The notes: a model not told the origin generated them from the sequence alone. A stretch of 64,000 bases of DNA from Allomuricauda sp. (GCA_003712125.1 RHLF01000001.1:1116001-1180000); one strand, 5' to 3'. Positions 27,178-35,760 are shown, counted from the first letter of the stretch. Numbers and translations: made by a program.

Positions 27178-28278
27178 ATGAGTGAGACACGACACAACTG
27201 GACCAAAGAAGAGATACTCGATATTTACAACAAGCCATTAATGGATTTGCTTTACGAGGCGGCAACGCTGCATCGCGAATACCACGATCCCAATACGGTT
27301 CAAGTGTCAACGCTTCTCTCTATCAAAACCGGCGGTTGTCCTGAAGATTGTGGGTATTGCCCACAAGCAGCACGATACCATACCGATATAGATGGAAATG
27401 ACTTGATGTCGGTACAGCAGGTGAAGGCACAGGCCTTGCGCGCAAAGGCGTCGGGAAGTTCAAGGGTCTGTATGGGAGCGGCTTGGCGAAATGTCAAAGA
27501 TGGTCCTGAATTTGATCAGGTGTTGGAAATGGTTAGAACCATAAACAAATTGGATATGGAGGTTTGCTGTACGTTAGGTATGGTAACCGAAAATCAAGCC
27601 AAGCGATTGGCTGAAGCTGGGCTTTATGCCTACAACCATAACCTGGATACCTCAGAAGAGTATTATAAAGAAGTGATTTCTACCCGTGGTTATGAAGATC
27701 GACTTCAGACCATTCAAAATGTTCGTAAGACCAATGTCACCGTTTGTAGTGGTGGCATTATAGGCATGGGAGAAACTGTTGCTGATAGAGCGGGCATGTT
27801 GGTTGCCTTGGCTACGCTCGATCCGCAGCCCGAATCTGTACCAATTAATGCCTTGGTTGCAGTAGACGGCACCCCTATGGAGGACCAACAACCCGTTGAA
27901 ATTTGGGAAATGATCCGTATGGTCGCGACGACTAGAATTGTGATGCCCAAAACCCAGGTAAGACTTTCTGCTGGCCGCACACAAATGAGCAGCGAAGGTC
28001 AGGCCATGTGTTTCTTCGCTGGGGCCAATTCTATTTTCGCTGGCGATAAATTACTTACCACCCCCAATCCAGATGTGAATGAGGATATGAAAATGTTCAA
28101 TCAGCTAGGATTAAAAACGCAAAAGGCATTTGTAAAGGCACCACAACCTGAAACAATAGAAGCCCAAGATTCGAACTTCGCAGCGCTTGGGGAGAAGCCC
28201 AAATGGACACGTCCAGGACACAAAATTGAGCGCAATGAGAATGCAAAATTAAAATCAAATCTGGTCGCTGAGGATTAA
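27178..28278 (+). CDS. bioB: Biotin synthase
   Basis: Radical-SAM enzyme inserting sulphur into dethiobiotin, last step of biotin synthesis; carries a [4Fe-4S] and an auxiliary [2Fe-2S] cluster. With ATG 27178 (MSETRHNWTKEE) it has 366 residues; an in-frame TTG nine bases earlier lies inside the -7 box and is rejected. The radical-SAM cysteines are in GGCPEDCGYCPQ (CxxxCxxC). The downstream cluster ligands include the Cys in SRVCMGAAW, the Cys in MEVCCTLG, the Cys in VCSGGIIGMGE and the Arg in VRLSAGR. It lies 14 kb from bioFDA and is followed by a cupin-like gene. Confidence 0.96.
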   Translation: MSETRHNWTKEEILDIYNKPLMDLLYEAATLHREYHDPNTVQVSTLLSIKTGGCPEDCGYCPQAARYHTDIDGNDLMSVQQVKAQALRAKASGSSRVCMGAAWRNVKDGPEFDQVLEMVRTINKLDMEVCCTLGMVTENQAKRLAEAGLYAYNHNLDTSEEYYKEVISTRGYEDRLQTIQNVRKTNVTVCSGGIIGMGETVADRAGMLVALATLDPQPESVPINALVAVDGTPMEDQQPVEIWEMIRMVATTRIVMPKTQVRLSAGRTQMSSEGQAMCFFAGANSIFAGDKLLTTPNPDVNEDMKMFNQLGLKTQKAFVKAPQPETIEAQDSNFAALGEKPKWTRPGHKIERNENAKLKSNLVAED

Positions 28279-28332
28279 TTACTACCCCATTTAGAATCAT
28301 TTACTAATTTCGTTAGTTCGAAATAATTTATT

Positions 28333-29205
28333 TTGAAACTAGACCTAGAGCAAATTCCAAGGGTTAAAACCCTCAAGAAAGAGGAGTTCATCAATACTTA
28401 TTTTCGACCTCAAAAACCCGTGGTCATTGAGAATTGTATTGCGGACTGGCCCGCGTATTCAAAATGGAATTTAGACTATATCAAAGAAGTGGCCGGAGAT
28501 AAAGAGGTGCCTTTGTATGATGATCGACCGGTGAAACATGACGAAGGTTTTAATGAACCTCATGCGCGAATGAGAATGAGTGATTACGTGGATTTGCTCA
28601 AACGGGAACCAACCAAATTCAGAATTTTTTTATGGAATGTGTTGAAAGAAGTACCGCAGCTTCAGAATGATTTCAAGTACCCTGATTTTGGCTTGAAATT
28701 GATGAAAGGACTACCCATGTTGTTTTTTGGAGGCCGCAATAGCCATACGTTCATGCACTATGACATAGATTTGGCCAATATCTTCCATTTTCATTTTGCT
28801 GGTAAGAAACAATGCATCCTGTTTCCGCAATCTGAAACCAAACATCTGTATAAAATTCCGCACTCTTTGATTACCCGCGAGGATATAGATTTTTCAGATC
28901 CCGACCTAACGAAATGGCCTGCGCTCCAACAGGCAAAAGGCTATATCGCTGAATTGGAACATGGAAATGTGGTTTACATTCCAGAAGGATACTGGCATCA
29001 TATGAAATATTTGACGCCAGGTTTTTCAATGAGCCTAAGGGCCATAGCACGTAGGCCTAAGAATTTGGCCAAAGCCATCTACAATATTTTTGTAATGCGA
29101 CATTTTGACAATGTCATGCGAAAAATAAAAGGCCAACGATGGATTGATTGGAAGAATGAGCGGGCCCTTGTAAAAACCAATAATTCCTTGAACCTGCCTG
29201 ATTAA
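28333..29205 (+). CDS. JmjC-like cupin protein, putative Fe(II)/2-oxoglutarate dioxygenase
   Basis: A 290-residue cupin_8/JmjC-type protein. The iron facial triad is readable: H142-x-D144 in TFMHYDID and a distal histidine at 222 or 223 in IPEGYWHHMKYL. KKQCILFPQ provides the expected strand with a lysine that may bind 2-oxoglutarate. These proteins often hydroxylate side chains of proteins such as ribosomal proteins; the substrate here is unknown. The frame has no ATG upstream before a stop, so TTG 28333 is used and gives MKLDLEQIPRV. It is 54 bases after bioB and probably cotranscribed. The stop overlaps the convergent recX stop by 4 bases. Confidence 0.82.
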   Translation: MKLDLEQIPRVKTLKKEEFINTYFRPQKPVVIENCIADWPAYSKWNLDYIKEVAGDKEVPLYDDRPVKHDEGFNEPHARMRMSDYVDLLKREPTKFRIFLWNVLKEVPQLQNDFKYPDFGLKLMKGLPMLFFGGRNSHTFMHYDIDLANIFHFHFAGKKQCILFPQSETKHLYKIPHSLITREDIDFSDPDLTKWPALQQAKGYIAELEHGNVVYIPEGYWHHMKYLTPGFSMSLRAIARRPKNLAKAIYNIFVMRHFDNVMRKIKGQRWIDWKNERALVKTNNSLNLPD

Positions 29206-29672
29206 AGCAATTCTCTAATTTTGGCGTAGACCAACTCGTTTTCCCACCCGCGGTAAATAAGGTAATCAGCTAACTTTCTTTTTCTTTTGAACACGTTTTT
29301 TTCCTTGATTTGTGAAAGCCTTTTCTTGGCCAATTCGTCAAAGGTGCTTAAGTAGGCGGTCTCATCAATTTCTGTAAGTGCGGCCTTGATGTTGAACTGT
29401 GACACTTGTCTTTGCTTGAGTTCGGCGACAATTCTTCTTTTACCCCACTTTTTTATAGAGAACTTTCCACGGGCAAAGCTCCGTGCAAAACGTTCTTCGT
29501 TCAAATAGTTTTCCTTGATCAGGTGTACAATAATAAGTTCAATGGCCTGGGGAATCATGTTCATTTCCTTTAGTTTTTGAACGATTTCTTGATGACATCG
29601 TTCCTGATATGCACAAAAACGTTCCATCCTTTTTGTGGCTTCCTGAACGGTATAGTTTTTTGATTGCGCCAT
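29202..29672 (-). CDS. recX: Regulatory protein RecX
   Basis: Binds RecA filaments and tunes recombination. From ATG 29672 (MAQSKNYTVQEATKRMERFC) it has 156 residues, normal for RecX. Three-helix repeats are visible: RCHQEIVQKLKEM, FARSFARGKFSIKKWGKRRIVAELKQRQV (conserved core) and the C-terminal RKRKLADYLIYRGW. An upstream start at 29693 is open but would place the -7 box inside the gene. TACATTTG ends three bases before the chosen ATG, so the message could be leaderless. Confidence 0.9.
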   Translation of the reverse strand: MAQSKNYTVQEATKRMERFCAYQERCHQEIVQKLKEMNMIPQAIELIIVHLIKENYLNEERFARSFARGKFSIKKWGKRRIVAELKQRQVSQFNIKAALTEIDETAYLSTFDELAKKRLSQIKEKNVFKRKRKLADYLIYRGWENELVYAKIRELL

Positions 29673-29675
29673 GTT

Positions 29676-29683
29676 CAAATGTA
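29676..29683 (-). promoter_or_regulatory. -7 box of recX
   Basis: TACATTTG (minus strand, 29683-29676) is a perfect box with a 3-base gap (AAC) to the recX ATG. Confidence 0.6.
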
Positions 29684-29691
29684 TATAAAAC

Positions 29692-29726
29692 AAAAAAAGC
29701 GATGCCGTATTTACGGCATCGCTTTT
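29692..29726 (-). terminator. Terminator after the RNase G gene
   Basis: Stem AAAAGCGATGCCGT / ACGGCATCGCTTTT with an ATTT loop; T run on the minus strand. Its 5' arm overlaps the rng stop codon, and it sits directly upstream of the recX promoter. Confidence 0.9.
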
Positions 29727-31272
29727 ATCTTATGGTAGCACCATCCTTATCTTTAAAACGGTACTCAAGGTATGTGTATGCATCCCTGGGTTGTATTTTC
29801 ACCCATTTTTTATGCTCCAAGAACCATTTAGAACGTATCGATGGAAATCCTTTGGTCAAATAAGCGGCAATAAAAGGATGTAAATTCAATATCAAACTTT
29901 TATGCTTATTTGGGCCTTTCAATATTTTTTCGAGGTCTGCATTAATTTTATCAATCAATACAATTGGTGCCTCGATCTCTTGGCCTGTACCATTTGGATT
30001 TTCTTCACTGGTCTTAATCTTTACCTCGGGTCGAACACGTTGCCTGGTTATTTGCACCAAACCAAATTTACTTGGGGGCAAAATCTTATGCTTGGCACGG
30101 TCTTCCTTCATCTCTTCACGTAAGTGATCGTAAAGTTTCCTACGATGAGGTCCCTTTACCATGTCAATGAAATCTATGACAATTATGCCTCCCATATCGC
30201 GTAATCGCAATTGTCGGGCAATTTCCGAAGCAGCCAGTAGATTTACTTCAAGAGCAGTATCTTCTTGGTTTTTTGCCTTGTTCGAACGGTTTCCGCTATT
30301 CACGTCAATGACATGTAAAGCCTCGGTATGTTCAATAACAAGGTAAGCCCCTTTGCTCATTGAAGCGGTTCGGCCAAAAGACGTTTTAATTTGCCTTTCA
30401 ATACCAAACTTTTCGAATATGGGCGCTTGGCCGGAGTAAAGTTTTACAATGGATTCTTTTTCTGGAGCAATTTCATGCAGGTAATCCTTGATTTGATTAT
30501 AAAGCGTTTCATCATCAACGAATATTCCGGTGAAGGAATCGTTGAAAACATCTCTTAGGATTGATGAAGCTCTGTTAAGCTCTACCAATACTTTTGAGGG
30601 ATGTGGCGCTTTGTAGATTTTCTTGCACAGGGTTAACCATTTGGTCAACAAATTCTGAAGATCTTTATCAAGTTCAGCTACTTTTTTGCCTTCTGCAACG
30701 GTACGTATAATAACACCAAAACCTTTGGGTTTTATGCTTTTTACCAAACGTATCAATCTGTCTTTTTCTTCCTTGCTTCCGATTTTTTGTGATACGGAAA
30801 CACGGTCTGAAAAGGGAACCATGACCAAATACCTTCCGGCTAAGGATAGCTCGGAACTAATACGTGGCCCTTTTGTTGAAATGGGTTCCTTTACAATTTG
30901 AACTAAAAGTGATTGATTGGCCTTGATGACCTCATTAATACCACCGTTTTTGTCAATATCTTTTTCAAATGGAAAATTTTTAAGGGAATAATCTCTAAGC
31001 TTCCCTGTTCTGATTTTCTTAATGAACTTTAGAAGTGATGCAAGTTGGGGACCAAGGTCATGATAATGCAGAAAAGCATCTTTTTCATAACCTACATTTA
31101 CGAATGCAGCATTGAGTCCGGTTACGGGCTTTCTTATCTTGGCTAGAAAGATATCCCCAACAGTAAAATTGTTGTCTTCCTCATCTTTGTGAAGTTCAAT
31201 TAGTTTTCCATCCTTAAGTAAGGCAAAATCGACTGAATCGTGACGAGATCTAACAATTAATTCTCTGTTCAC
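29725..31272 (-). CDS. rng: Ribonuclease E/G family protein
   Basis: Single-strand-specific endoribonuclease for rRNA maturation and mRNA decay, cytosolic. The 515-residue length fits RNase G rather than the long scaffold-bearing RNase E. Visible are the N-terminal MNRELIVRSRHDSVDFALL, the S1 RNA-binding domain (FTVGDIFLAKIRKPVTGLNAAFVNVG), the 5'-sensor region and the DNase-I-like catalytic block VIDVNSGNRSNK...DFIDM with metal-binding aspartates. The gene lies downstream of the 29-residue basic-protein gene and HU on the same strand, separated from them by a terminator. It ends in a strong hairpin. Confidence 0.93.
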   Translation of the reverse strand: MNRELIVRSRHDSVDFALLKDGKLIELHKDEEDNNFTVGDIFLAKIRKPVTGLNAAFVNVGYEKDAFLHYHDLGPQLASLLKFIKKIRTGKLRDYSLKNFPFEKDIDKNGGINEVIKANQSLLVQIVKEPISTKGPRISSELSLAGRYLVMVPFSDRVSVSQKIGSKEEKDRLIRLVKSIKPKGFGVIIRTVAEGKKVAELDKDLQNLLTKWLTLCKKIYKAPHPSKVLVELNRASSILRDVFNDSFTGIFVDDETLYNQIKDYLHEIAPEKESIVKLYSGQAPIFEKFGIERQIKTSFGRTASMSKGAYLVIEHTEALHVIDVNSGNRSNKAKNQEDTALEVNLLAASEIARQLRLRDMGGIIVIDFIDMVKGPHRRKLYDHLREEMKEDRAKHKILPPSKFGLVQITRQRVRPEVKIKTSEENPNGTGQEIEAPIVLIDKINADLEKILKGPNKHKSLILNLHPFIAAYLTKGFPSIRSKWFLEHKKWVKIQPRDAYTYLEYRFKDKDGATIR

Positions 31273-31287
31273 TTGAATCGATTTATA

Positions 31288-31340
31288 TTCCGCAACTGCG
31301 GAACGGATTAAACAATATTTAGTTTCGGTCTAGGACCGAA
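31288..31340. repeat. Two short inverted repeats upstream of rng
   Basis: TTCCGCA-AC-TGCGGAA (31288-31303) and TTCGGTC-TAG-GACCGAA (31324-31340) are perfect 7-bp inverted repeats with tiny loops in the 132-base gap upstream of rng. They could form hairpins in the rng 5' UTR, a likely target for RNase autoregulation, or bind a protein. Confidence 0.55.
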
Positions 31341-31385
31341 TGAAATTCTCTGGAATCTCTCAAAATGTCAAAGAACGTGTAAAAT

Positions 31386-31412
31386 AAAAAAGTAGTTGCT
31401 ACAACTACTTTT
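31386..31412 (-). terminator. Terminator containing the stop codon of the 29-aa protein gene
   Basis: Stem AAAAAGTAGTTG / CAACTACTTTTT with a short loop. On the minus strand the 5' arm holds the last lysine codons and the TAG stop. Confidence 0.88.
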
Positions 31413-31494
31413 TCTTGTGGCGGTTAGCTCTCCTTCGCTTTTTGCGCTTATGGGTAGCTACCTTGTGTCTTTTTCGTTTTTTACCACTAGGCAT
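31405..31494 (-). CDS. Highly basic 29-residue protein, candidate ribosome-associated
   Basis: A short reading frame, MPSGKKRKRH...ANRHKKK, with 19 of 29 residues Lys, Arg or His. It begins at ATG 31494 and ends TAG inside a terminator stem. Size, extreme basicity and a position between HU and RNase G resemble the tiny ribosomal proteins (THX, bL36 and bS21 type). I recall near-identical sequences in many Flavobacteriia annotated as hypothetical, but I cannot attach a confirmed name. It lies 23 bases downstream of the HU gene, so the two are likely cotranscribed. Translation is supported by its precise fit between HU and the terminator. Confidence 0.7.
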   Translation of the reverse strand: MPSGKKRKRHKVATHKRKKRRRANRHKKK

Positions 31495-31517
31495 AGGGCT
31501 CTCTTTATCGTTAGTGA

Positions 31518-31808
31518 TTACTTGACTTGTACGTTGCTTTTAACACCTTCTACAAAAACCTTTGCAGGCTTGAATGCAGGAATATTGTGTGCAGGAATCT
31601 TAATGGTGGTATTCTTAGAAATGTTACGACCGGTTTTTTCCGCTCTAGTTTTGATAATAAAGCTTCCAAAACCTCTCAAATATACGTTATCACCATTCTC
31701 CAAGGAGTTCTTCACCTCTTCCATAAAAGATTCTACCGTGGCCTGAACATCTCCTTTTTCAATACCTAGTTTTTCCGAGATTCTAGATACAATATCCGCT
31801 TTCGTCAT
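31518..31808 (-). CDS. HU-family DNA-binding protein
   Basis: A nucleoid-associated protein, 96 residues, binding DNA non-specifically as a dimer. MTKADIVSRISEKLGI at the start and VYLRGFGSF in the middle are HU/IHF signatures; TGRNISKNTTIKIPAHNIPAFKPA is the DNA-binding arm with the conserved Pro. It is the first gene of a unit with the 29-residue basic protein, from a clear -7 box at 31847-31840. Confidence 0.95.
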   Translation of the reverse strand: MTKADIVSRISEKLGIEKGDVQATVESFMEEVKNSLENGDNVYLRGFGSFIIKTRAEKTGRNISKNTTIKIPAHNIPAFKPAKVFVEGVKSNVQVK

Positions 31809-31839
31809 GTTGTAATAAAATTTTCAGTTTTAAGGGTTG

Positions 31840-31847
31840 CAAATATA
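31840..31847 (-). promoter_or_regulatory. -7 box of the HU gene
   Basis: TATATTTG on the minus strand, a perfect match, 31 bases before the HU ATG. Confidence 0.65.
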
Positions 31848-31927
31848 TAAATTAAAATCAATCTTTTTCTTAATGCCCTAAATTTTAAGTATATAAACTG
31901 CTACTTTTACCTCTTAGTATTTTTTGG

Positions 31928-32962
31928 ATGGATTTTTCGCAAAAAATTTTGGTGTGGTATGCTGAAAACAAGCGCGATTTGCCTTGGAGACAGACCAAAG
32001 ACCCGTACAAAATTTGGCTTTCTGAAGTGATCCTGCAACAGACCCGAATTGCTCAGGGAATTCCGTATTATGAACGATTTGTAAATGCGTTTCCAACGGT
32101 ATTCGATTTGGCAGATGCCGCTGAACAGGAAGTACTTAAACTTTGGCAAGGTTTGGGTTATTATTCCCGGGCCAGAAATATGCTCGTATCGGCCAAGCAA
32201 GTTGTCACAGAATTTAATGGGGAATTTCCAAAGACTTATGATGATTTAATCAAATTAAAGGGAGTAGGTGATTACACAGCCAGTGCTATAGCTTCGATAT
32301 GCTTTGGAGAACTGCAACCCGTGGTCGACGGAAATGTTTACCGTGTGCTTTCGAGGTATTTTGGTGTTGATCTTCCCATAAACTCCAGTCAGGGTATCAC
32401 ATATTTCAAGAAGTTGGCCAAAAAAGTCATGTCTAAACAAAATATTTGTGATTACAACCAGGGACTAATGGAATTTGGTGCGGTTCAATGTACGCCCAAG
32501 AATCCCTCCTGCAGTAATTGTGTATTTAATTCAAGTTGTACAGCCCTGCAATCTTCAAAGGTGTCCGAATTGCCAATAAAACTAAAAAAGACCAAAATCA
32601 AAAAACGCCATTTTAACTACCTGGTTTTTATCGACAATCAAAAAAATACGATTTTTCAGCAACGAACCGGTCCCGGTATTTGGCATAATTTATATGAGTT
32701 TCCACTGCTAGAAACCAAAAGGGAATTAAAGTCTTTGACCACGGATGCTGCTACACAGCTAAATGCCCAATTACATGTCAACAAAATAAGACTGCACAAC
32801 AAGGTGCCAATTGTGCACAAGTTGTCTCATCAGCACCTGTACACCAAGTTTTGGGTTGTTGAAACCGACTCCGAATTAAGGGAAGGAATTCAATTTGAAG
32901 ATTTGGTCGCTTACCCCATGCCGGTTCTTATTGACAAGTTCATTAGAACATTTAAATTTTAG
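31928..32962 (+). CDS. mutY: A/G-specific adenine glycosylase
   Basis: Removes adenine mispaired with 8-oxoguanine in base-excision repair. It has 344 residues. The N-terminal HhH-GPD domain includes EVILQQTRIAQG (catalytic Glu), the helix-hairpin-helix LKGVGDYTASAIA and the catalytic Asp in VVDGNVYRVLSR. Four cysteines spaced C-x6-C-x2-C-x5-C in CTPKNPSCSNCVFNSSC bind the [4Fe-4S] cluster. The C-terminal NUDIX-like domain for 8-oxoG recognition follows (YLVFIDNQKNTIFQQR). It is the first gene of the mutY-ssb-gldE-gldD order seen in other flavobacteria. Confidence 0.95.
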   Translation: MDFSQKILVWYAENKRDLPWRQTKDPYKIWLSEVILQQTRIAQGIPYYERFVNAFPTVFDLADAAEQEVLKLWQGLGYYSRARNMLVSAKQVVTEFNGEFPKTYDDLIKLKGVGDYTASAIASICFGELQPVVDGNVYRVLSRYFGVDLPINSSQGITYFKKLAKKVMSKQNICDYNQGLMEFGAVQCTPKNPSCSNCVFNSSCTALQSSKVSELPIKLKKTKIKKRHFNYLVFIDNQKNTIFQQRTGPGIWHNLYEFPLLETKRELKSLTTDAATQLNAQLHVNKIRLHNKVPIVHKLSHQHLYTKFWVVETDSELREGIQFEDLVAYPMPVLIDKFIRTFKF

Positions 32963-32984
32963 TACTTTTGACAGTATAGTTTTG
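32963..32984 (+). promoter_or_regulatory. Tandem -7 boxes of ssb
   Basis: TACTTTTG (32963-32970) and TAGTTTTG (32977-32984) are both perfect TAnnTTTG, 14 bases apart and partly beyond the mutY stop. The second ends three bases before the ssb ATG. Confidence 0.6.
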
Positions 32985-32987
32985 ATT

Positions 32988-33443
32988 ATGAGTGGAACAT
33001 TGAATAAAGTGATGTTGATAGGGCATCTTGGTGATGAGGTCAAACTGCACTATTTTGAGGGTGGAGGATGTGTCGGAAGGTTTCCATTGGCTACAAATGA
33101 GACCTATACCAGTAAACAATCTGGAGAAAAGGTGACCAATACAGATTGGCACAATATCGTTGTTCGAAATAAGGCAGCGGAGATCTGCGAAAAATACCTT
33201 AAAAAAGGCGATAAGGTATATGTAGAGGGAAGGTTAAAGAACAGGCAGTGGCAGGGTGAAGATGGAAACACACGTTATACCACCGAAGTACATGTTCAAG
33301 ATTTTACATTCTTGACTACAAAACAGGAAAGTACGAACCCAGGCGGGGGCCATGTTCCGAACCCAGCGCCCCAGACTTCCGTTCAAAATACCGAAATAAA
33401 TACGGTACCAGCAGATGAACAGGATGATGATTTACCATTTTGA
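32988..33443 (+). CDS. ssb: Single-stranded DNA-binding protein
   Basis: OB-fold protein coating single-stranded DNA in replication and repair. It has 151 residues from ATG 32988; an earlier in-frame start at 32895 lies inside mutY and is rejected. MSGTLNKVMLIGHLGDEV and TDWHNIVVRNKAAEICEKYL are the typical SSB core; a disordered Pro/Asn/Thr linker follows. The C-terminal tip DDDLPF recruits partner proteins. The second promoter box leaves almost no 5' leader. A second protein in this window, at 58085, ends with the same tip. Confidence 0.95.
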   Translation: MSGTLNKVMLIGHLGDEVKLHYFEGGGCVGRFPLATNETYTSKQSGEKVTNTDWHNIVVRNKAAEICEKYLKKGDKVYVEGRLKNRQWQGEDGNTRYTTEVHVQDFTFLTTKQESTNPGGGHVPNPAPQTSVQNTEINTVPADEQDDDLPF

Positions 33444-33465
33444 TTTGATGTCTTAATTCTGAGTG

Positions 33466-34797
33466 TTGGACCCAGAACCCCATAGTTTACAGATTGTTTT
33501 AGTCTCTCTAACACAGGGAGTTTTTATACTAAAAATAGTCCTGCTTTTATTACTGTTATTGTGCTCTGCCTTAATTTCAGGTGCCGAAGTGGCGTTGTTT
33601 GGTCTAAGTCCGACCAACTTGAATGAAATGAACGAGTCAGGGTCTTCAAAGGGAAGGCTGATCAACAAGTTGATGGATAGGCCCAAAAAGCTATTGGCAA
33701 CGATATTGATTGCCAATAATGCCATAAATATTGGTATTGTGCTCCTTTTTAGCGCTATTGGAGACACCTTGTTTGCCGGTATTGACCAAGTATTGTTCGG
33801 TTTCATTTCGCTAAGGTTTGTGTTGGAAGTCGTGGTGGCTACATTTTTGATTTTGATGTTTGGCGAGATTCTCCCAAAGATTTATGCCAATCGAAACCGG
33901 CAGCAATTTGCCCATTTCATGGCATTGCCGATTAATATTTTAGATAGACTTTTTTATCCGATCAGCATGCCGATGCGCGCCGTAACCATTTTTTTACAGG
34001 AACGGCTGGGCAGGAAAAAATCAAATTTTGGCGTGGACCATTTGTCCCAAGCTTTGGAATTAACCTCAGAAGGTGATACCACCAAGGAGGAGCAAAAGAT
34101 TTTAGAAGGTATCGTATCTTTTGGAAACACAGATACCAAACAGGTTATGCGGCCGAGAATAGACATTTTTGCCTTGAATGAGCAAATGAAGTTTCCGGAA
34201 GTAATGGATGAAATAAAGAAAAATGGCTTTTCTCGAATACCGGTTTTCTCCGAAAATATGGACAATGTATTGGGGGTACTGTACGTAAAGGACTTGCTTG
34301 CCCATATTGATCGGAAATCATTCAACTGGATGAAGCTTATTCGCGAACCATATTTTGTGCCAGAAAACAAAAAACTAGATGATTTGTTGTTGGAATTTCA
34401 AGAACAAAAGAAACACCTGGCCATAGTTGTAGATGAATATGGCGGTACATCCGGTATCGTCACCTTAGAAGATATTATTGAAGAGATAGTTGGTGATATA
34501 AGTGATGAATTTGATGATGAGGATTTGATTTTTTCGAAACTAGATGACCATAATTATGTTTTTGAGGGCAAAACCACCTTAAAGGATTTTTATCGTGTGG
34601 TCAAAATAGAGGAGGAACAGCTGTTTGAAGAACAAAAAGGCGAATCGGAAACCATTGCAGGATTTGTTTTGGAGATTGCAGGGAGTTTTCCCAAAAGAGG
34701 TGAAAAAGTACTTTTTGGCGACTATCAGTTTGTGGTTGAGAGCCTAGATAAAAAGCGGTTAAAACAAATTAAAGTTACCCTACCCCATGAAGCATAG
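33466..34797 (+). CDS. gldE: GldE-like CNNM/CBS membrane protein
   Basis: A hemolysin C/CorC-type protein, 443 residues: three or four N-terminal helices in a CNNM (DUF21) domain (LLCSALISGAEVALFGLS), a pair of CBS domains (VMRPRIDIFAL, then VDEYGGTSGIVTLEDIIEEIVG) and the C-terminal CorC_HlyC domain. In Flavobacterium johnsoniae GldE sits beside GldD and supports gliding and type IX secretion. The start is TTG 33466, giving MDPEPHS like known GldE; GTG 33463 is possible. It overlaps gldD by 11 bases. Downstream position relative to mutY and ssb is conserved. Confidence 0.88.
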   Translation: MDPEPHSLQIVLVSLTQGVFILKIVLLLLLLLCSALISGAEVALFGLSPTNLNEMNESGSSKGRLINKLMDRPKKLLATILIANNAINIGIVLLFSAIGDTLFAGIDQVLFGFISLRFVLEVVVATFLILMFGEILPKIYANRNRQQFAHFMALPINILDRLFYPISMPMRAVTIFLQERLGRKKSNFGVDHLSQALELTSEGDTTKEEQKILEGIVSFGNTDTKQVMRPRIDIFALNEQMKFPEVMDEIKKNGFSRIPVFSENMDNVLGVLYVKDLLAHIDRKSFNWMKLIREPYFVPENKKLDDLLLEFQEQKKHLAIVVDEYGGTSGIVTLEDIIEEIVGDISDEFDDEDLIFSKLDDHNYVFEGKTTLKDFYRVVKIEEEQLFEEQKGESETIAGFVLEIAGSFPKRGEKVLFGDYQFVVESLDKKRLKQIKVTLPHEA

Positions 34798-35341
34798 TAT
34801 TTTTTTGATTTTACTCATGGTCTGTTTGCTATCATGCAAAAATGATGTCTTGCCCAAACCGAGTGCCTATTTAAGACTTGACTTTCCTGAGGCCACCTAT
34901 ACCAATTGGGAAAAAGATTGTCCCTTTGGTTTCGAATCGAACACGATTTCAAAAGTCACCATTAAGGATGACTGTTCTCTGGTCATAGATTATCCAACAA
35001 TCAAGGGATCAATTTACCTAACGTATAAAAAAGTGGACGGAAACATCAAAAATCTGCTGATTGATGCTCAAAAACTCACCTACGAACATGTGGTCAAGGC
35101 AGACCAAATAGACCCAAAAGAATTCATTAATGACAAGGAAAAGGTGTACGGGATGTTCTATGAGGTAATGGGCAACGCAGCCTCGCAATCGCAGTTTTAT
35201 GCGACGGACAGTCTGTCCCATTTTGTAACCGGTTCCCTATATTTTTATGCCAAACCCAATTATGATTCCATTTACCCGGCAGCCATTTATTTACAAAAAG
35301 ACATCCGCAGAATAATGGAAAGCTTGGAATGGAAGAATTAA
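34787..35341 (+). CDS. gldD: Gliding-motility lipoprotein GldD
   Basis: A 184-residue lipoprotein. The signal peptide ends LLSC with lipid-anchored Cys17. The mature part (PSAYLRLDFPEATYTNW, FYEVMGNAASQSQFYATDSLSHF, YFYAKPNYDSIYPA) matches the GldD family, essential for gliding and type IX secretion in F. johnsoniae. It is translationally coupled to gldE (11-base overlap). Its 3' end overlaps the convergent lipoprotein gene by 4 bases. No gldB/C or other T9SS genes are nearby. Confidence 0.92.
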   Translation: MKHSIFLILLMVCLLSCKNDVLPKPSAYLRLDFPEATYTNWEKDCPFGFESNTISKVTIKDDCSLVIDYPTIKGSIYLTYKKVDGNIKNLLIDAQKLTYEHVVKADQIDPKEFINDKEKVYGMFYEVMGNAASQSQFYATDSLSHFVTGSLYFYAKPNYDSIYPAAIYLQKDIRRIMESLEWKN

Positions 35342-35760
35342 TTGGCTTTTTCCAGTAGTAATTCGGCTTTTTTAATGCTCGAATTTATTTGCTCTCGAAG
35401 AGCTTTGACGCTTTCCTCTTCCTCGTTTAGCCATTCTGCTTTTTGAGCGGTTAATTTTTTACCGTTCATTATTTCGTCGTGGTCAAACCGTTTCCCAAAA
35501 TTTTGCATCCAACTCATCATAGATTCGTGGGAATCTTGCAGGTCTTTCATCGCATCACCATATTGTAAGCCCATTTCTGTGCTGTCAACCTTCGGTTTTA
35601 GTTCGGCAACCAGTTTTCCCAATTTCCCCATTTTGGGCATTACCTCATCATGTATGGCCATGACCTTTTCCATTTGATTCACCTCTACGCTCTTATTGGC
35701 TCCGTCTTTGCAAGAGAACAAAAGACTCAGCACGCATACAATAGTTAACATTTTTCTCAT
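35338..35760 (-). CDS. Helical lipoprotein of unknown function
   Basis: A 140-residue protein with a lipoprotein signal peptide (MRKMLTIVCVLSLLFSC, Cys17). The mature part is all-helical and strongly charged (KVMAIHDEVMPKMGKLGKLV, SIKKAELLLEKAN), predicted to form a helical bundle or coiled coil. Flavobacterial homologues are often annotated as viral A-type inclusion protein or hypothetical; no function follows from that. It is convergent with gldD (4-base overlap) and downstream of the M16 operon terminator. Confidence 0.72.
   Translation of the reverse strand: MRKMLTIVCVLSLLFSCKDGANKSVEVNQMEKVMAIHDEVMPKMGKLGKLVAELKPKVDSTEMGLQYGDAMKDLQDSHESMMSWMQNFGKRFDHDEIMNGKKLTAQKAEWLNEEEESVKALREQINSSIKKAELLLEKAN

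Noticed and set aside
32895-32987. Longer ssb start
   Set aside because: Lies within mutY; the SSB family start MSGTLNKVMLIG and the promoter boxes place it at 32988.
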